Assembly: GCA_944380945.1 (NCBI GenBank)
Contig: CALWJG010000130.1
Span: 1 to 5,141, forward strand
Direction of reading: 5' to 3'
From: an uncultured Agathobaculum sp.
Lineage (GTDB): Bacteria > Bacillota > Clostridia > Oscillospirales > Butyricicoccaceae
DNA: 5,141 nucleotides
Position numbers and translations under genes: made by a program. The notes under the pieces were generated by a model. The model was not told the origin of the DNA. It did no database searches and was given only the letters and a program-made list of their open reading frames with translations. This document shows positions 1 through 5,052 of this stretch, one piece after another. Every line of letters begins with the position of its first letter. Position 1 is the first letter of the stretch.

Positions 1-23
1 GGCGCGCGCAGACAGCGGAATAT

Positions 24-49
24 TCGTTTGAAACTGTAGTTTCAAACGA
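24..49 (+). repeat. Perfect palindrome / hairpin 1
   Basis: A 12-bp perfect inverted repeat (24-35 with 38-49, core GTTTGAAACT / AGTTTCAAAC) is separated by only two bases, so as RNA it folds with a loop of about four bases. No T-run follows, so it is not an intrinsic terminator by itself. It ends exactly where the next hairpin begins. Because the arms are a near-perfect palindrome it could be a 3'-end stabilising structure, a dispersed palindromic repeat unit, or a DNA-level binding site. The sequence does not decide between these. Confidence 0.7.
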
Positions 50-85
50 GAGGCTGTTCGAAAAACATCGTTTTTCGACAGCCTC
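50..85 (+). repeat. Long hairpin 2 (GAGGCTGT...ACAGCCTC)
   Basis: Arms 50-56 and 79-85 (GAGGCTG / CAGCCTC) continue into 58-66 and 70-78 (TCGAAAAAC / GTTTTTCGA), giving 16 base pairs with one bulged T at 57 and a three-base loop. It abuts hairpin 1 on the left and the terminator on the right with no spare base. A GAGGCTGTC..A-rich palindrome looks like the intergenic repeats and insertion-sequence ends I remember from clostridial genomes, but that is recollection and was not searched here. Confidence 0.65.
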
Positions 86-119
86 AAACCCGTTCCGTTT
101 CGGAACGGGTTTTCTTTTG
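86..119 (+). terminator. Intrinsic terminator of an upstream gene
   Basis: A 12-bp perfect stem (86-97 with 101-112, AAACCCGTTCCG / CGGAACGGGTTT) with a TTT loop is followed by a T-rich tail (TCTTTTG). The U tract is on the + strand side only, so it ends transcription entering from the left. The gene it serves lies outside the window. The first 23 bases may include its last codons, since two of the three frames reach a stop at 29-31 or 37-39, but they are too few to identify. Confidence 0.88.
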
Positions 120-233
120 TCTGTGCGCTGCTGTGCAGGACCTTGTTAATATTGCGTAAAAGAAGTGGGTAAGTGTTGTGCTATTTGACGAAAGTTTTTG
201 GCGAAGTCATGGGAAATACAGGGGATTTGAACA
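120..233. other. Gap with no recognised feature
   Basis: This stretch, between the upstream terminator and the transporter promoter, is more AT-rich than the genes. I see no open reading frame with a ribosome binding site, no RNA gene and no strong inverted repeat. A good -35-like TTGACG is present at 185-190, but no matching -10 box lies at a suitable distance. It is best read as upstream promoter DNA. With the hairpins to the left and the leader to the right it makes up the gene-free first 370 bases. Confidence 0.5.
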
Positions 234-263
234 TTGCAATTTTTTTTGAACGGGGAGTATAAT
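234..263 (+). promoter_or_regulatory. Sigma-A promoter of the transporter unit
   Basis: A perfect -10 box TATAAT (258-263) lies 18 bases after TTGCAA (234-239, four of six matches to the -35 consensus), with a T8 tract (240-247) in the spacer. The predicted start near 270 leaves a leader of about 100 nt before the ATG at 371. That leader is long for a plain transporter gene. It contains a GC-rich part with a 5-bp stem (328-332 with 341-345), but I recognise no known riboswitch in it. Confidence 0.7.
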
Positions 264-355
264 ATGGCATAAAAAATTTTGGGGTTTTGCCGTGATGCTT
301 TGTGAAAGCGGCGGCTGTCCCGGCGGGGCGCGTCATGCGGCGCGCAACGTGTGAG

Positions 356-367
356 AAAGGGGTAAGG
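356..367 (+). promoter_or_regulatory. Ribosome binding site fixing the transporter start
   Basis: AAAGGGG (356-362) stands 8 nt before ATG 371, with a second purine block AAGG (364-367) just after it. The reading frame stays open upstream to a GTG at 302 and an ATG at 335, but those 23 extra codons encode an Arg/Ala-rich stretch with no hydrophobic character and no good binding site. ATG 371 is therefore the preferred start. ATG 380 is the only close alternative. Confidence 0.75.
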
Positions 368-370
368 AAA

Positions 371-1639
371 ATGGACACCATGCAAATCGTTTCCGTTGTT
401 GTGTTCCTGGCCGTTATGGTCGCGATCATTTCGGAGAAAGTCCACCGAACGGTCGCGGCGGTCGCGGGCGGCGTGCTTCTGGTGCTGCTGCGCGTGCTGA
501 CGGTGGACGACGCGGTCGGCTACATCGACTTCAGCACGATCGGTGTGCTGATCGGCATGATGCTGTTCGTGGCCGTGGTGCGCAACTCCGGCCTGTTTGA
601 ATATGTGGCCATCAAGGCGGCCAAGATCGCAAAGGGAAACCCGTGGAAGATCATGCTGCTGTTCACCGTCCTGACCGCGGCGCTCTCCGCGTTTCTGGAC
701 AACGTGACAACCGTGCTGCTGGTCGGCCCGATGGCGATCGCGATCACGGGCATTCTGGGCATCGACCCGGTGCCGTTCCTGCTGGCGCAGATCCTTGCGT
801 CCAACATCGGCGGTACGGCGACCCTGATCGGCGACCCCCCGAACATCATGATCGGCTCGCAGGCAGGGCTGAGCTTTATGGACTTCGTGCTGAACACCGG
901 CGTGGCGGTCGTATTTATTATGATTGCGCTCTGCCTGAGCTTTTATTTCATGTTCGGCCGCAAGCTGCTCGTCGCGCCGGAAAAGATGGAAGCGGTCATG
1001 CAGCTGGATGAGAACAAATCCATCAAGGACCATGCGCTGCTGGTCAAGAGCGTGGTCATGATCTGTCTGGTCGTTCTGGGCTTTGTTTTCCACTCCTCGC
1101 TCGGCGTGGACTCTTGCGTGATCGCCCTTGCCAGTGCTACAATTATGATGTTGATTGGCAAGCAGGAGACCGAAGAGGTCATCCTCGGCGTCGAGTGGTC
1201 GACCATCCTGTTCTTCACCGGCCTGTTCGTGGTCGTCGGCGGCATGCAGCAGACGGGCATCATCACCCTGCTGGGCAACGCGCTGGTATCCGCGACGGGC
1301 GGCAACGCCATGCTGCTCATGCTGCTCATCCTGTGGGGTTCGGCGCTGTTCTCGTCCATTCTGGACAACATCCCCTTTGTTGCGACCATGATCCCGCTGA
1401 TCCTCGCCATGCAGGCGGACGGCATGGACGTCACCGCGCTGTGGTGGGCGCTGTCGCTGGGCGCATGCCTGGGCGGCAACGGCACGCTGATCGGCGCGTC
1501 GGCCAACGTGGTGCTGTCGGGCATCTCGGCCAAGCACGGCCATCCGATCACCTTTGCGCGGTATCTCAAGGTCGGCTTCCCGATGATGATCCTGTCGGTC
1601 GTGATCTCCACGGCCTACCTGCTGATCCGTTTCCATTGA
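371..1639 (+). CDS. ArsB/NhaD/P-protein-type ion transporter
   Basis: Polytopic inner-membrane secondary transporter of 422 residues, the usual length for the ArsB/NhaD and citrate-transporter (CitMHS) branch of the ion-transporter superfamily. The protein shows the two-fold internal repeat of that fold. SAFLDNVTTVLLVGP (D110, N111) and NIGGTATLIGDPPN (145-158) in the first half match SSILDNIPFVATMIP (D332, N333) and GGNGTLIGASAN (368-379) in the second, about 222 residues apart. These re-entrant hairpin and unwound-helix motifs normally form the ion and substrate site. The TLIGDPPN signature points to the P-protein/YbiR-like subgroup rather than the E. coli ArsB type; this is inference from memory. 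The substrate (sodium/proton, an organic anion or arsenite) cannot be told from sequence. It is the first gene of a two-gene unit, with 31 nt to the next ORF, and no terminator lies between them. Confidence 0.93.
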   Translation: MDTMQIVSVVVFLAVMVAIISEKVHRTVAAVAGGVLLVLLRVLTVDDAVGYIDFSTIGVLIGMMLFVAVVRNSGLFEYVAIKAAKIAKGNPWKIMLLFTVLTAALSAFLDNVTTVLLVGPMAIAITGILGIDPVPFLLAQILASNIGGTATLIGDPPNIMIGSQAGLSFMDFVLNTGVAVVFIMIALCLSFYFMFGRKLLVAPEKMEAVMQLDENKSIKDHALLVKSVVMICLVVLGFVFHSSLGVDSCVIALASATIMMLIGKQETEEVILGVEWSTILFFTGLFVVVGGMQQTGIITLLGNALVSATGGNAMLLMLLILWGSALFSSILDNIPFVATMIPLILAMQADGMDVTALWWALSLGACLGGNGTLIGASANVVLSGISAKHGHPITFARYLKVGFPMMILSVVISTAYLLIRFH

Positions 1640-1670
1640 TGTGTGAGAGCGCGAGAAAGAAGGAATTGAT

Positions 1671-2138
1671 ATGTTAACAAGCAGTTTTTCCGGCGATCTG
1701 ATCAATGTCGCGCTGCGGCAGATGGGCGCCACCTCGATCAAGGAGGTGCGCAACGGCATCCTGTATATCGCCAAGTTCGAGCTTTCGGACGATCTGCGCG
1801 TCACCTATGTGTTTGACGTGACCAAGCGCAACAAGTATTTCCTGCAGCGCGTGGAGCCCTATCCGATGTCGCACGGCGACTTCGACGGCGCGGATGAGGT
1901 CATCGACTTTATCCGCAGGGACATCAGCAAGTTCCAGAGCGCGAAGAATTCGCATAACTTCCCCAAGTTTCTGGATACGGCGAACCAGATGATCCTGCTC
2001 TCGCACGCGGTCGAGCTGCTCTTTTTGGAGCGCAACGTGTCCGCCGAGGAGCTGGACGATCTGCGCGCCCGTCTGGAGGATTGCGTTGAAGAGATCCGCA
2101 AGATCCACGGGCACGCCCCCCGCGTGGAAAACAAGTAA
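1671..2138 (+). CDS. Conserved-looking protein of unknown function, 155 aa
   Basis: I do not recognise this family. AAGGA (1660-1664) lies 6 nt before the ATG, and the codon use (G/C-ending) matches the neighbours, so it is a real gene. The protein has no signal peptide or membrane segment and should be cytoplasmic. Residues 28-64 (NGILYIAKFEL...LRVTYVFDV...YFLQRVEPYPM) look like alternating beta strands. From about residue 70 it is helical and charged, ending in an Asp/Glu/Arg-rich amphipathic helix (124-146) that could form a coiled coil. There is a single cysteine (C138). It is co-transcribed behind the transporter and ends just before the shared terminator, so a role in regulating or sensing for that transporter is possible. 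That is inference from position only, and a housekeeping role is equally open. Confidence 0.87.
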   Translation: MLTSSFSGDLINVALRQMGATSIKEVRNGILYIAKFELSDDLRVTYVFDVTKRNKYFLQRVEPYPMSHGDFDGADEVIDFIRRDISKFQSAKNSHNFPKFLDTANQMILLSHAVELLFLERNVSAEELDDLRARLEDCVEEIRKIHGHAPRVENK

Positions 2139-2157
2139 ACAGCCGTCACGGGATAAC

Positions 2158-2206
2158 AGCCCGGCGGCGCATCGGACCATCCAACCGGTGCGCCGCCGGG
2201 CTTTTT
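2158..2206 (+). terminator. Strong intrinsic terminator after the transporter unit
   Basis: A 14-bp perfect GC-rich stem (2158-2171 with 2189-2202, AGCCCGGCGGCGCA / TGCGCCGCCGGGCT) extends inward by TCGG / CCGG and is followed by TTTTT. It begins 19 nt after the stop codon. The T-run is on the + strand side only. It separates the transporter pair from the antiporter gene. Confidence 0.93.
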
Positions 2207-2313
2207 GCATGGCAGGGGAGGGAGGAACTCGCATATATGTAAAAATTTGAGTTGGAATTTTGTGCAATATTATAGATTGTTTTGCGTTTTTTTCAGTTTA
2301 GCGAGATTTTTAC

Positions 2314-2341
2314 TGGACTGCTGCGAAAAAAGTTGTATAAT
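2314..2341 (+). promoter_or_regulatory. Sigma-A promoter of the antiporter gene
   Basis: A perfect TATAAT (2336-2341) follows TGGACT (2314-2319, four of six) with a 16-nt spacer, at the end of a markedly AT-rich gap (about 2230-2365). A start near 2348 would leave a leader of about 35 nt. A weaker upstream candidate is TTGAGT (2247-2252) with TATAGA (2271-2276) at 18 nt. The AT-rich tract could also act as an UP-element. Confidence 0.7.
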
Positions 2342-2382
2342 GCTATGTATGTAATTTTCATAATGAGAGGGGCGCTGCCGCT

Positions 2383-3612
2383 ATGTCATATGATTTTCTG
2401 TTAACGATCGCTATTATCATGCTGTGCACCAAGCTGTTCGGCCTGACCTCCGAGCGGGTACACATGCCGCAGGTCGTGGGCGCGCTGATCGCAGGCGTGC
2501 TGGTGGGGCCGAGCGTGCTGGGCTGGGTCGGGGAGACCGACTTCCTGGTCAAGACGGCCGAGATCGGCGTCATCATCCTGATGTTCAACGCCGGTCTGGA
2601 CACGGACATGGAGGAGCTGAAAAAGACCGGCTTCGCCTCGTTCATCATCGCGGTGATCGGCGTGATCGTGCCGCTGATCGGCGGCGTGGGCTGCTATATG
2701 CTGTTTTATAACGACCCCGCGGATTCGCTCAACCTGCTCAAGGCGGGCTTTGTCGGCGTGGTGCTGACCGCGACCTCGGTCTCGATCACAGTCGAGACGC
2801 TGCGCGAGCTCGGCAAGCTGAAAAGCAAGGTGGGCACGGCGATCCTTGGCGCGGCGGTCATCGACGATATCCTCGGCATCGTGGTGCTGACCATCCTGAC
2901 CGCGTTCACCGACCCCTCGGTGCAGCCCGTGCTGGTGTTCGGCCGCATCGTGCTGTTCTTCGTGTTCGTGCTGATCGTCGGCCTGCTGATGCACAAGGCG
3001 TTCATCAAAATGGAGGAGCGCTGGCACAAGCACCGCCGCATCGCGATCTATGCGCTGGTGTTCGCGTTCCTGATGAGCTACGCGGCGGAGAAGTTCTTCG
3101 GCATCGCGGATATCACGGGCGCGTACTTTGCGGGCATCGTGCTGTGCAACATCTCGGAAATGCGCGATTACGTTGCGAGCAAGACCAATGTGCTGGGCTA
3201 TATGTTGTTCTCGCCCCTGTTTTTTGCCTCCATCGGCATCAAGACCAACCTCGAAGGGCTGACGGGCACGCTGGTGCTGTTCGCCGTGCTGCTGACCGTG
3301 GTCGCCATCCTGTCCAAGATCATCGGCTGCGGGCTGGGCGCGCGCATCATGGGCTTCCAGACCTATGATTCATTCTCGATCGGTCTGGGCATGATCTCGC
3401 GCGGTGAGGTCGCGCTGATCGTGGCGCAGAAGGGCGCGCAGGCCAGCCTGATCGACCCGCACCTGTTCCCGGCGATCGTGCTGGTGGTCATCGTGACCAC
3501 GCTGGTCACGCCCATCCTGCTCAAATTCGGTATGCGCCGCCAGACGCCGGCCAATACCGAGTTTACGCCGCAGCAGGCGGAGGCGCATATGCCCAAGGTC
3601 AGCAAGCACTGA
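2383..3612 (+). CDS. CPA2 family cation:proton antiporter (Na+/H+ exchanger)
   Basis: Membrane exchanger of 409 residues, expected to swap sodium or potassium for protons and so serve pH and salt homeostasis. Nearly the whole length is hydrophobic helices separated by short charged loops. Family marks are VVGALIAGVLVGPSVLG (31-47), TATSVSITVETLREL (129-143), the paired acidic residues AAVIDD with D161 and D162 (the DD ion-binding site of helix 5 in NapA-like members), FFASIGIK (280-287), and GMISRGEVALI (336-346, R340, E342). K312 in SKIIGCG probably corresponds to the helix-10 lysine that pairs with the Asp in NapA; this alignment is from memory. The protein ends about 25 residues after the last helix, so it has no TrkA-N/RCK nucleotide-binding domain and resembles GerN/NapA rather than KefB/KefC. 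Start: GAGAGGGG (2365-2372) is 10 nt before the ATG. Transcribed alone, with its own promoter and terminator. Confidence 0.95.
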   Translation: MSYDFLLTIAIIMLCTKLFGLTSERVHMPQVVGALIAGVLVGPSVLGWVGETDFLVKTAEIGVIILMFNAGLDTDMEELKKTGFASFIIAVIGVIVPLIGGVGCYMLFYNDPADSLNLLKAGFVGVVLTATSVSITVETLRELGKLKSKVGTAILGAAVIDDILGIVVLTILTAFTDPSVQPVLVFGRIVLFFVFVLIVGLLMHKAFIKMEERWHKHRRIAIYALVFAFLMSYAAEKFFGIADITGAYFAGIVLCNISEMRDYVASKTNVLGYMLFSPLFFASIGIKTNLEGLTGTLVLFAVLLTVVAILSKIIGCGLGARIMGFQTYDSFSIGLGMISRGEVALIVAQKGAQASLIDPHLFPAIVLVVIVTTLVTPILLKFGMRRQTPANTEFTPQQAEAHMPKVSKH

Positions 3613-3634
3613 GCGCGGGCAGCTGGTTCCAATC

Positions 3635-3680
3635 AAAAAAGCGCGGGCGCGCTTCCCAGCGGGGGAGCGCGCCCGCTTTT
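3635..3680. terminator. Bidirectional intrinsic terminator after the antiporter
   Basis: An 11-bp GC stem (3643-3653 with 3666-3676, GCGGGCGCGCT / AGCGCGCCCGC) continues inward for four more pairs (TCCC / GGGG, one of them G-T). It is followed by TTTT on the + strand and preceded by AAAAAA (3635-3640), which is a T-run for the opposite strand. It starts 22 nt after the antiporter stop codon. The + strand function is clear. The reverse function has no visible client in the window. Confidence 0.9.
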
Positions 3681-3717
3681 GCCTGCCGCCCATCGGCGAA
3701 GTTTTTTGCCGTCCGGC

Positions 3718-3746
3718 TTGCTGACCGGCAGGCGGTGTGCTATACT
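3718..3746 (+). promoter_or_regulatory. Extended -10 promoter of the membrane-protein unit
   Basis: TATACT (3741-3746) is preceded by TGC, giving the extended -10 form TGnTATACT. A weak -35, TTGCTG (3718-3723, three of six), lies 17 nt upstream. The extended -10 can compensate for the poor -35. A start near 3753 leaves a leader of about 30 nt. Confidence 0.7.
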
Positions 3747-3783
3747 GGTAACGAATGTGAAACGCTTATCTGGAGGGAACCGA

Positions 3784-4632
3784 ATGAAATGGACGAAAGC
3801 ACTGCCGGCCGCGGCAGTGATTCTTTGTGTGCCCGGCGCAGTGCTGCGCGCGCTGCATGTGCGCTTTGGCTTTGATGCGCCGAGCGGCCTGCCGGCGGCG
3901 GGCGACCGGTGGATGTGGTACCTGACCGCGCTGCTGGTGCTGTGCGCTGTGCTGTATGCCGTGCTGGCTGCGCCGCTGCGCGCGCAAAAAAAGCTGCCCT
4001 TTGAGCAGCTGCTCGGCACGCAGGCGCCCGGCTTCCGCATGATGGCCGTCATCGCGGGGCTGCTGCTGTTCGCGGGCGGTCTGGGCTATCTGTATCTGAC
4101 GATCACGACCGTGGAAGAGGATGTGGCCGCCTGGGCGCGCATACTGGAGTTTGTTTACTCCGTGGTGACCGTGCTGTGCGGCTGCTGCATGGTCGTGCTG
4201 GCCAAGGCGCAGGGCGAGCAGATGAACGCGCAGTCCGCGTCGCTGACGCTGGTGCCGCTGCTGTGGAGCTGCCTGCACCTGCTGGTCAATTACCGCATGA
4301 CCAGCGTGGACCCCAATCTGCCGTCGTTCGCGTTCGGGCTGGTGGCGGATGTGATGCTGGTGCTGGCGTTTTACCATCTGGCGCGCCTGCTGTACAGCAA
4401 GCCGCGGCCCGCGTCGCTCGCGTTCTGCTGCGCGGTGACGATCACGATGGCGGTGTCCGATCTGGGCGGCGTCGGGCTGGGGTATCTGATGGGCGCCGGC
4501 ACGGTCGAATGGACGAACAAAATGCTGCTGCGCGGCGGGCTGTCGGTCGCGGCGTGCGTGCTGCTGCTCGGCGAGCTGGCGGTGCTGTGCGGCGATCACG
4601 AAGACCCGGCGCCGCAGGCCGCAGAGGAATAA
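3784..4632 (+). CDS. Uncharacterised eight-helix membrane protein
   Basis: I do not recognise this family. The start is ATG 3784, because TGGAGG (3771-3776) precedes it by 7 nt. The frame is open further upstream to 3679, but only by running through the promoter and the previous terminator. The 282-residue protein has about eight hydrophobic segments near residues 5-24, 44-64, 85-107, 118-140, 153-170, 182-204, 211-236 and 248-269, and an acidic C-terminal tail (DHEDPAPQAAEE). Hydrophilic loops are short and there is no soluble domain, so it is probably wholly membrane-embedded. It has ten cysteines, unusual for such a protein: a CGCC cluster in helix 4 (C132, C134, C135) and adjacent C215 and C216 in helix 7. 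The following CxxC-protein gene is tightly coupled to it, with its Shine-Dalgarno overlapping this stop codon, so the two are made together. Transport, sensing or a structural role are all possible. Confidence 0.88.
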   Translation: MKWTKALPAAAVILCVPGAVLRALHVRFGFDAPSGLPAAGDRWMWYLTALLVLCAVLYAVLAAPLRAQKKLPFEQLLGTQAPGFRMMAVIAGLLLFAGGLGYLYLTITTVEEDVAAWARILEFVYSVVTVLCGCCMVVLAKAQGEQMNAQSASLTLVPLLWSCLHLLVNYRMTSVDPNLPSFAFGLVADVMLVLAFYHLARLLYSKPRPASLAFCCAVTITMAVSDLGGVGLGYLMGAGTVEWTNKMLLRGGLSVAACVLLLGELAVLCGDHEDPAPQAAEE

Positions 4633-4637
4633 GGAGG
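4631..4637 (+). promoter_or_regulatory. Consensus Shine-Dalgarno overlapping a stop codon
   Basis: AAGGAGG begins inside the TAA stop (4630-4632) of the membrane-protein gene and stands 8 nt before ATG 4646. Ribosomes finishing the first gene pass over the start site of the second, so the two are likely translationally coupled. Confidence 0.85.
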
Positions 4638-4645
4638 AGAAAACC

Positions 4646-5002
4646 ATGCTGTTTGTTTGCTATCCCAAGTGCACGACCTGCCAGAAGGCCGCCAAATGGC
4701 TGGAGGAGCAGGGGATCGAGGCGACCGTGCGCGACATCAAGCAGGACAACCCGACCGAGGCGGAGCTGCGCGCGTGGCATAAGCTGAGCGGCCTGCCGCT
4801 CAAGCGCTTTTTCAACACGAGCGGCCTGCAGTACAAGGCGCTCGGGCTCAAGGACAAGCTGCCGGCCATGAGCGAGGACGAGCAGTTCGCCCTGCTGGCG
4901 ACCGACGGCATGCTGGTCAAGCGCCCGCTGCTGGTGGGTGAGGATTTCGCACTGCCCGGCTTCAAACAGGCCGAGTGGGAGGAAAAACTGAAAAAAGATT
5001 GA
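4646..5002 (+). CDS. ArsC/Spx-family CxxC protein, YusI-like
   Basis: Cytoplasmic thioredoxin-fold protein of the ArsC/Spx/YffB family, 118 residues, the normal length for that family. The N terminus, strand LFVCYP then K8-C9-T10-T11-C12, carries the CxxC redox motif, and helix QKAAKWLEEQGIE follows. The central stretch LPLKRFFNTSGLQYKALGLKDKL (50-72) and DGMLVKRPLL (87-96, with R93-P94 as in the cis-Pro loop) complete the family pattern. From memory the closest match is Bacillus subtilis YusI. Members are annotated 'arsenate reductase family', but a CxxC pair is shared with the transcription factor Spx, and enzyme activity is often undemonstrated, so I do not call it an arsenate reductase. 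It lacks the C-terminal half of Spx regulation that could be confirmed here. It is second gene of its unit. No terminator follows, and its TGA stop overlaps the promoter of the downstream tRNA gene. Confidence 0.93.
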   Translation: MLFVCYPKCTTCQKAAKWLEEQGIEATVRDIKQDNPTEAELRAWHKLSGLPLKRFFNTSGLQYKALGLKDKLPAMSEDEQFALLATDGMLVKRPLLVGEDFALPGFKQAEWEEKLKKD

Positions 5003-5027
5003 CAAGGAATGCCCGGTGTAGTATAAT
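4999..5027 (+). promoter_or_regulatory. Consensus promoter of the tRNA gene
   Basis: TTGACA (4999-5004) and TATAAT (5022-5027) both match the sigma-A consensus perfectly with the ideal 17-nt spacer, as expected for a highly expressed stable RNA. The -35 box contains the TGA stop (5000-5002) of the CxxC-protein gene. A start near 5034 gives a leader of about 19 nt to be removed by RNase P. Confidence 0.93.
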
Positions 5028-5052
5028 ATCTCTTGCTTATCGGGCAAGATAC

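Noticed and set aside
25..48. A CRISPR repeat, suggested by the GTTTGAAAC-type palindrome
   Set aside because: It is a single copy with no second repeat or spacer in the window, and the two-base gap between arms is unlike an array.
302..370. A longer N terminus for the transporter starting at GTG 302
   Set aside because: The extra 23 residues are Arg/Ala-rich and not like a membrane protein start, and the good ribosome binding site is at 356-362 before ATG 371.
146..1804. A 552-residue open frame on the - strand
   Set aside because: It lies opposite the transporter gene and encodes a His/Gln/Asp/Arg-rich low-complexity protein typical of antisense frames of GC-rich membrane-protein genes. 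It has no ribosome binding site and runs through the promoter region of the + strand gene.
2269..2296. A - strand promoter (TATAAT on the reverse strand, with CTGAAA upstream)
   Set aside because: It arises in A/T-rich DNA where such matches are expected by chance, and no - strand gene lies downstream of it.
2424..2711. Arg-rich + strand open frames within the antiporter and other genes
   Set aside because: They are out-of-frame shadows with no ribosome binding site and no recognisable protein features.
3679..3783. A longer N terminus for the eight-helix membrane protein
   Set aside because: It would begin in the T-run of the preceding terminator and translate the promoter. TGGAGG at 3771 fits ATG 3784.
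3766..4647. A 293-residue open frame on the - strand
   Set aside because: It is the antisense shadow of the eight-helix membrane protein, with the same Arg/His/Gln-rich composition and no family motif.
371..5002. An arsenic-resistance operon (ArsB-like permease plus ArsC-like protein)
   Set aside because: The two genes lie in different transcription units about 3 kb apart with two terminators between them. No ArsR-type regulator is present. The permease has the TLIGDPPN motif of the P-protein/YbiR-like group, and the small protein has the CxxC pattern of YusI/Spx.
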